From: Allobosea sp. 117
GTDB taxonomy: Bacteria > Pseudomonadota > Alphaproteobacteria > Rhizobiales > Xanthobacteraceae
Length of the DNA: 64,000 nt
Direction: 5' to 3'
Assembly (NCBI RefSeq): GCF_000702305.1
Contig: NZ_JNLC01000012.1
Location: forward strand, 124,001-188,000
Shown here: piece after piece, positions 60,311 to 64,000 of the stretch
Layout: every line of letters begins with the position of its first letter
How positions within the stretch are numbered: position 1 is the first letter of the stretch
The notes under the pieces: generated by a model
Databases searched by the model: none
What the model saw: only the letters and a program-made list of their open reading frames with translations
What the model was told of the DNA's origin: nothing
Program-made: the position numbers and the translations under genes

Positions 60311-61407
60311 GGCGGGCCGCGCCAGATCACCTGCGGGCCGATATCGGCCAGCGTCCGGCAGCCGGTCAGCACCATCGCCATCTCGAACTCGCAGCGCAGC
60401 ACGTGGAGCACATGCGCGACGCCCGCCGGCCCCGCAACCGCGAGCGCGTGGAGATAGGGCCGGCCGAGCAGCACCGCGGAGGCGCCGAGCGCCAGCGCTT
60501 TGAGCACATCGGTGCCGCGCCGGATGCCGCCATCCGTCAGCAGCGGCACGCGGCCCGCCACCTGCTGCGCGATGGCCGGCAGGACATCGATGCTGGGCGG
60601 CAGCGTGTCCAGCACGCGACCGCCATGGTTCGACACGACGATGCCATCCGCGCCCTCGGCGATCGCCCTCTCGGCGTCCTCCGGCGCCATGATGCCTTTC
60701 AGGATCAGCGGCAGCCGCGTGAAGGACTTCAGCCAGGCGACGTCCTCCCAGCGCGGCATCACGTCCATATAGCCCTTGAACATCAGGCTTTCGCCGAGCT
60801 CGGCATGGGCGAAATGGGTGGTGTGGAGGCCGCGCAGATTGGCGAATTCCGAGAGCTTGGGGCTCACATAGCCGGCGCGCTGCTCGCGGTTGCGTGCGCC
60901 GAACACCGGCGCGTCGACGGTGAGCACCAGTGCCTTGTAACCCGCCCGCTCCGCCCGCCCGACCAGCTCGCGGGTGAAGCCGCGGTCGTGCTGGATGTAG
61001 AGCTGGAACCAGAGAGGCGTCTTCGCCGCCGCCGCGATCTCCTCCAGCGTGAAATCGGATTCCGTGCTCACCACCATGCCGGACTTCGCGCCGCCAGCAC
61101 CGACCACCGTGGCGATCTCGCCATCCGGGCAGGCGAGCTTGTGGCGCGCCGCGGGGGCAACGAAGATCGGATGATCGAAATGGTCGCCGAACAATTCCAG
61201 CGTGGTGCCGCCGCCGGAAAAATCGCCGAGCGCGCGGCCGACCAGTTCGATGCGGTCGAAAGCTTCGCGGTTGCGGCGCATGGTCAGCTCGTCGGCCGCG
61301 CCGCCGGCGATGTAGGCCCAGCCTTCCGGCGTCATGCGGGCGCGGGCGAGTTCCTCGTAATCGGCGAGCGCCTCCACGCCTTTGGGAATCTCATAGGTCT
61401 GCGCCAT
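60289..61407 (-). CDS. Alpha-hydroxy-acid oxidase/dehydrogenase, FMN-dependent
   Basis: A 372-residue member of the lactate/glycolate oxidase family. The FMN-binding and active-site signature 'VSNHGGRVLDTLPPSIDVLP' holds the catalytic His and Arg, and 'LLTDGGIRRGTDVLKALALG' binds FMN phosphate. 'LYIQHDRGFTRELVGRAERA' is also typical. Lactate, glycolate or 2-hydroxy acids are possible substrates. I chose the ATG with GGAGAGGG upstream; an earlier in-frame ATG would add nine residues. Confidence 0.93.
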   Translation of the reverse strand: MAQTYEIPKGVEALADYEELARARMTPEGWAYIAGGAADELTMRRNREAFDRIELVGRALGDFSGGGTTLELFGDHFDHPIFVAPAARHKLACPDGEIATVVGAGGAKSGMVVSTESDFTLEEIAAAAKTPLWFQLYIQHDRGFTRELVGRAERAGYKALVLTVDAPVFGARNREQRAGYVSPKLSEFANLRGLHTTHFAHAELGESLMFKGYMDVMPRWEDVAWLKSFTRLPLILKGIMAPEDAERAIAEGADGIVVSNHGGRVLDTLPPSIDVLPAIAQQVAGRVPLLTDGGIRRGTDVLKALALGASAVLLGRPYLHALAVAGPAGVAHVLHVLRCEFEMAMVLTGCRTLADIGPQVIWRGPPQYSVSR

Positions 61408-61505
61408 CACCCTCTCCGCACCGAACCGCATCACGCCGCATCTGGCACAGCCGGCCGCCGCCCGCTAGTCTCTCCTCCCGGTCCGGGGAGCGTGGGTAGA
61501 GTAGT

Positions 61506-62096
61506 ATGGACGAGACCGAGCGTCCGCGCGGCCAGCCGCTCTCGCTGCGCGATGCCCTTCGCGCCGCGCGGGTCGAGGCCGCCGAACAGGCGAGCGTGGT
61601 GGTGGAGCTGCGCGATGCCGAGCTCGCCCGCCTCGCCATGCTCAACGAGATGCTGGAGCCGATCTTCGCCGAGCTGCCGCTCGAGCATGCCGACATGTTC
61701 GATCGCGGGCTGATGCCCGGCGCGACGCCGCGCCTGTTCATCGACATGGTGGCCCATGTGTCGATGGCACATGACAAGCGCACCTATCGATTCATCCAGG
61801 ACACGCGCTCCGGCCGGCGTATCCTCGCCGAAAGCGCGAGCCCGACCGACATCGCCGATGCGGTGACCCGATACGTCGCACGCCGCCTCATCGCCCGCGA
61901 GCAGGCGATGACCGGCTACGCGCCGGATGATCCGGCGCTCGCTCCGCGCCCGCTGCCGCACGCCGCCAGACGCCTGCAGGCGGAGGAGGACGCCCCTGCC
62001 CCGCCCTCCCGTCGCGGCGCCGTCGTCGCGCTGGTGGTCGGATTGTGCGCCGGCGCGCTGCTCGCCGCCGCGGCGCTGACCTTCATCCCGCGCTGA
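61506..62096 (+). CDS. Membrane-anchored protein of unknown function
   Basis: A 196-residue protein with a long soluble, helical N-terminal part and a single C-terminal transmembrane helix ('VVALVVGLCAGALLAAAALT') preceded by a Pro/Ala-rich linker. The conserved-looking core is 'LFIDMVAHVSMAHDKRTYRF' followed by IQDTRSGRRILAES. A tail-anchored topology is inferred. I do not recognise a named family. It stops nine bases from the metallophosphoesterase stop. Confidence 0.75.
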   Translation: MDETERPRGQPLSLRDALRAARVEAAEQASVVVELRDAELARLAMLNEMLEPIFAELPLEHADMFDRGLMPGATPRLFIDMVAHVSMAHDKRTYRFIQDTRSGRRILAESASPTDIADAVTRYVARRLIAREQAMTGYAPDDPALAPRPLPHAARRLQAEEDAPAPPSRRGAVVALVVGLCAGALLAAAALTFIPR

Positions 62097-62104
62097 GCCC
62101 GCAA

Positions 62105-63034
62105 TCAGATCGCGCGTCGCGGCGGCGCCGTGAGCACCCGCACAGTGCGCAGCGCGACCGCATGGTCGCCCGGCGCGAAACCGTGCGCCTCCATGGTGCA
62201 GCGCCAGCCGGCCTCCAGCCGCTCGATGCGGTAGAGGTTGTATCCCCCGGGCCAACGCTTGTCGTCCGGCCCTGCTGCCGAGGACGGCGCCTCGACCACC
62301 GGGATCAGCCCGTGCGGCCCTTGGATCTGCTCGACCATCAGGTGATGGTCGTGGCCGCAGATGACGAGATCGGCACCATGCCGGGCAAGGCAGGCACGGA
62401 CCGCCTCGGCGTCGATCAGCCGCTTGTGCGTCGCCCGCGGCCCGCACGGAGGATGGTGGATCAGCACCACCCGGAACAGGTCCTCCCGCGCGAGCTCGTC
62501 CAGCACCCGCCCGAGCCGCACGAGCTGGGCGCGGCCGACGCGCCCGGTCGCCATGAACGGATTGGTCGGCACCGCCGTCGACACGCCGATCAGCGCCACC
62601 TCGCCGCGCCGCCGCACGAACGGGAAGGCGCTCTCGGCCGTGACGTCGCCGCCGGCAGCGTCTCCGCGCATGTAGTCGCCCCAGTTGAGCAGCGCGTGAT
62701 GGGCGGTGGAGCGCACATAGGCGTCGTGATTGCCCGGCACCACCGTCACATCGTGCCCGTCGCCGAGCGACTCGAGGAAGGCAAGGCCGGTCTCGTATTC
62801 CGCCGGCAGGCCGACATTCACCAAATCGCCAGTAACCGCGATATGATCGGGCGCCTTGGCCTTGATATCGGCGATCAGCGCCTCGATGGTCGAGGCGATG
62901 AAGCGTCGCCGGCGATTGCGCAGGTTCAAAATGCCGAGCGCGCGCTTGCCGGCAAGCTCGCGCAGTCGCGCGCGTGGCGTGGGGCCGAGATGAGGGTCGG
63001 TGAGATGGGCGAGAACGAACACGGCCGTTTCCAT
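62105..63034 (-). CDS. Metallophosphoesterase (calcineurin-like)
   Basis: A 309-residue phosphoesterase with the dimetal ligands in order: 'LAHLTDPHLG' (D-x-H), 'HIAVTGDLVNVG' (GD), 'TVVPGNHDAY' (GNHD), 'VVLIHHPPCG' (H) and 'LVICGHDHH' (GHxH). This is the CpdA/Icc-like group, which includes cyclic-nucleotide phosphodiesterases, but specificity cannot be given. The ATG start overlaps the 5' end of the divergent nudix gene; a GTG five codons downstream, giving 'MFVLAHLTDPH', would reduce the overlap to 18 bases. Confidence 0.93.
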   Translation of the reverse strand: METAVFVLAHLTDPHLGPTPRARLRELAGKRALGILNLRNRRRRFIASTIEALIADIKAKAPDHIAVTGDLVNVGLPAEYETGLAFLESLGDGHDVTVVPGNHDAYVRSTAHHALLNWGDYMRGDAAGGDVTAESAFPFVRRRGEVALIGVSTAVPTNPFMATGRVGRAQLVRLGRVLDELAREDLFRVVLIHHPPCGPRATHKRLIDAEAVRACLARHGADLVICGHDHHLMVEQIQGPHGLIPVVEAPSSAAGPDDKRWPGGYNLYRIERLEAGWRCTMEAHGFAPGDHAVALRTVRVLTAPPRRAI

Positions 63035-63559
63035 ATCAGCCCCTACCGGCCGAGGGAAAGCGATCCGCCGCTGAATCACGAGCGCCCGCCCGATGAGCCG
63101 CGGCGGCCGCGACGGCTGCAGCGCATGATGCATGTGTGGTGGCGCTTCGCCCGGGGCATGACGCTCGGGGTGCGCGGGGTCGTGCTGGCACCGGACCAGC
63201 ACGTCCTGCTGCTGCGCCACACCTATTCGCCCGGCTGGCAGTTTCCCGGCGGCGGCGTCGAGCCCGGCGAGACGCTGATGGAGGCGCTGAGGCGCGAGCT
63301 GGAGGAGGAGGCGGCGATCCACGTCGTCGGCGAGCCGCGTCTGCACGGCGTGTTCTTCAATTCCTTCGCCTCGCGGCGCGACCATGTGGCGGTCTATGTG
63401 ATCGAGCACTTCCGCGCCGGGGCGCCGATGGTGCCGAACCGCGAGATCGCCGAGGTCGGCTTCTTCCCGCTCGACGACCTGCCGCCGGAGACGACGCCCG
63501 GCACCCGCCGGCGCCTGCATGAGATCGTCGGCCAGCAGCCGGCGGCGCCGCGCTGGTAG
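63005..63559 (+). CDS. Nudix hydrolase
   Basis: A 184-residue nudix protein. The nudix box 'GGGVEPGETLMEALRRELEE' continues EAAIHV, with all required Gly, Glu and Arg. An upstream arginine-rich stretch ('HERPPDEPRRPRRLQRMMHV') precedes 'FARGMTLGVRGVVLAPDQHV'. The start is uncertain: the first ATG overlaps the divergent phosphoesterase by 30 bases, while a pair of ATGs at 63125/63128 would give a shorter protein that begins at the usual family start. Substrate unknown. Confidence 0.88.
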   Translation: MGENEHGRFHISPYRPRESDPPLNHERPPDEPRRPRRLQRMMHVWWRFARGMTLGVRGVVLAPDQHVLLLRHTYSPGWQFPGGGVEPGETLMEALRRELEEEAAIHVVGEPRLHGVFFNSFASRRDHVAVYVIEHFRAGAPMVPNREIAEVGFFPLDDLPPETTPGTRRRLHEIVGQQPAAPRW

Positions 63560-63568
63560 GATGGCGCC

Positions 63569-64000
63569 TCAGACGCGCTCGCAGAAGAAATAGTGCGAGC
63601 GCCCGCCCCATTCCGGGGAATGATCGAGCACCCTGAAATTGCTCGCCTCCAACATGCCAATCATGGTGCTCGGCGCGTAGAGCCACCACCACGGTCCGTA
63701 ATTGGCCTTGCCGTCGACGCGGAACGGCTCCGACTCGGCACGGTTGAAGTGCATGATCTCGATGCCGCTCAGCCGGAAATGCTCGGACATGATGGCACGC
63801 TTGCGCTCGTTCACAGCCGGGATGAACAGGGTCTGCCCGCCGCTGAAGTCGATGGCCCCGACCTCGTTCTCCACCCGCTCCGGCACCACCATCGAGCCGA
63901 GCAGCAGATATCTGCGCGTCACGCTGGCGAGCCGGTCCAGCGTGTGGACCGGCGAGGGCGCGTGATAGATGATCCCCGAGCAGTGCACGACATCGAAGGT
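63569..64000 (-). CDS. Class I SAM methyltransferase, 5' partial
   Basis: Only the C-terminal 143 residues are in the window; the frame is open to the last base. The visible part starts 'TFDVVHCSGIIYHAPSPVHT' (a post-I motif with the CmoB-like 'YHAPSP'), then 'LDRLASVTRRYLLLGSMVVP' and the tail 'YAPSTMIGMLEASNFRVLDH'. It resembles DUF1698/class I methyltransferases that act on glycans or lipids, but the SAM-binding motif lies outside the window, so the family is tentative. Confidence 0.8.
   Translation of the reverse strand, partial: TFDVVHCSGIIYHAPSPVHTLDRLASVTRRYLLLGSMVVPERVENEVGAIDFSGGQTLFIPAVNERKRAIMSEHFRLSGIEIMHFNRAESEPFRVDGKANYGPWWWLYAPSTMIGMLEASNFRVLDHSPEWGGRSHYFFCERV

Noticed and set aside
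1-64000. tRNA, rRNA, CRISPR, IS elements, riboswitches
   Set aside because: I looked for cloverleaf-type inverted repeats with the GTTCGA word, 16S/23S blocks, regularly spaced repeats, transposase motifs and typical leader structures and recognised none. A covariance-model scan could still find a small RNA.

Overview
The window is about 64 kb of high-GC DNA, densely packed and with strong G/C bias at third codon positions. The gene content points to an alphaproteobacterium of the order Hyphomicrobiales (Rhizobiales): a SciP (DUF1153) cell-cycle regulator, a PetP/CenR/CenK-type regulatory cluster next to ilvE, a petABC bc1 operon next to trmL and hemF, a uvrC-pgsA-moaD-moaE block, an lgt-midA-pgeF block and a bacterial PmtA-like methyltransferase. 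A Xanthobacteraceae-type genome (Ancylobacter, Starkeya, Xanthobacter, Azorhizobium and relatives) is my best inference; it was not tested by any search. Almost everything looks chromosomal and core. I saw no phage, plasmid, integron, CRISPR, rRNA or tRNA genes.

Layout. 0-3.1 kb: uvrC (5' cut by the window edge), pgsA, moaD, moaE, closed by a bidirectional terminator. 3.1-9.4 kb: ilvE facing away from petP-cenR-cenK plus a DUF4239-like membrane protein; tetR-csaA on the other strand; then a long inverted-repeat element. 9.4-19.2 kb: proC, ybjN, ubiK, an AraC/SDR pair that may be an insertion, lgt-midA-pgeF, an M24 protein without metal ligands, a lipoprotein and prs. 19.2-26.5 kb: a secreted protein of unknown function, a chromate module (rhodanese-ChrB domain fusion plus ChrA), rplY-pth-ychF, two tandem MaoC genes and a second copy of the inverted-repeat element. 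26.5-33 kb: petABC, trmL, an ABC exporter and hemF. 33-43.5 kb: a VOC protein, DUF1285-nudix-DUF6111-cca, and a four-gene MoxR/DUF58/BatA-DUF4159/vWA membrane operon. 43.5-49.7 kb: small accessory genes (GNATs, an XRE-cupin regulator, a GFA protein, a glutathionyl-hydroquinone reductase, HxlR and AzoR) and a relic of an EamA/RhtA-type transporter. 49.7-52.3 kb: mnmA, a secreted protein and sciP. 52.3-61.4 kb: a complete C-P lyase core and accessory set, phnGHIJKLMN, opposite phnF, with a PPOX-fold protein and an alpha-hydroxy-acid oxidase beside it. 61.4-64 kb: a membrane-anchored unknown, a metallophosphoesterase, a nudix hydrolase and a methyltransferase cut by the window end.

How the parts relate. 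The PetP/PetR family was first described as controlling bc1 synthesis in Rhodobacter, and the bc1 operon lies about 22 kb away here. The Phn enzymes convert alkyl phosphonates to PRPP, and the PRPP synthase gene prs is also in the window. No phosphonate transporter (phnCDE) is seen in this window.

The most unusual observations are: a palindromic repeat family read in frame inside both uvrC and phnJ; two roughly 105-bp double-hairpin repeats 17 kb apart; clear candidate operators for an XRE-cupin regulator (probably a leaderless transcript), for HxlR/AzoR and for PhnF; an M24 protein lacking its metal ligands; and the transporter relic. I did not find anything that I can defend as an entirely new biological system; the MoxR operon and the conserved unknowns are the best places to look.
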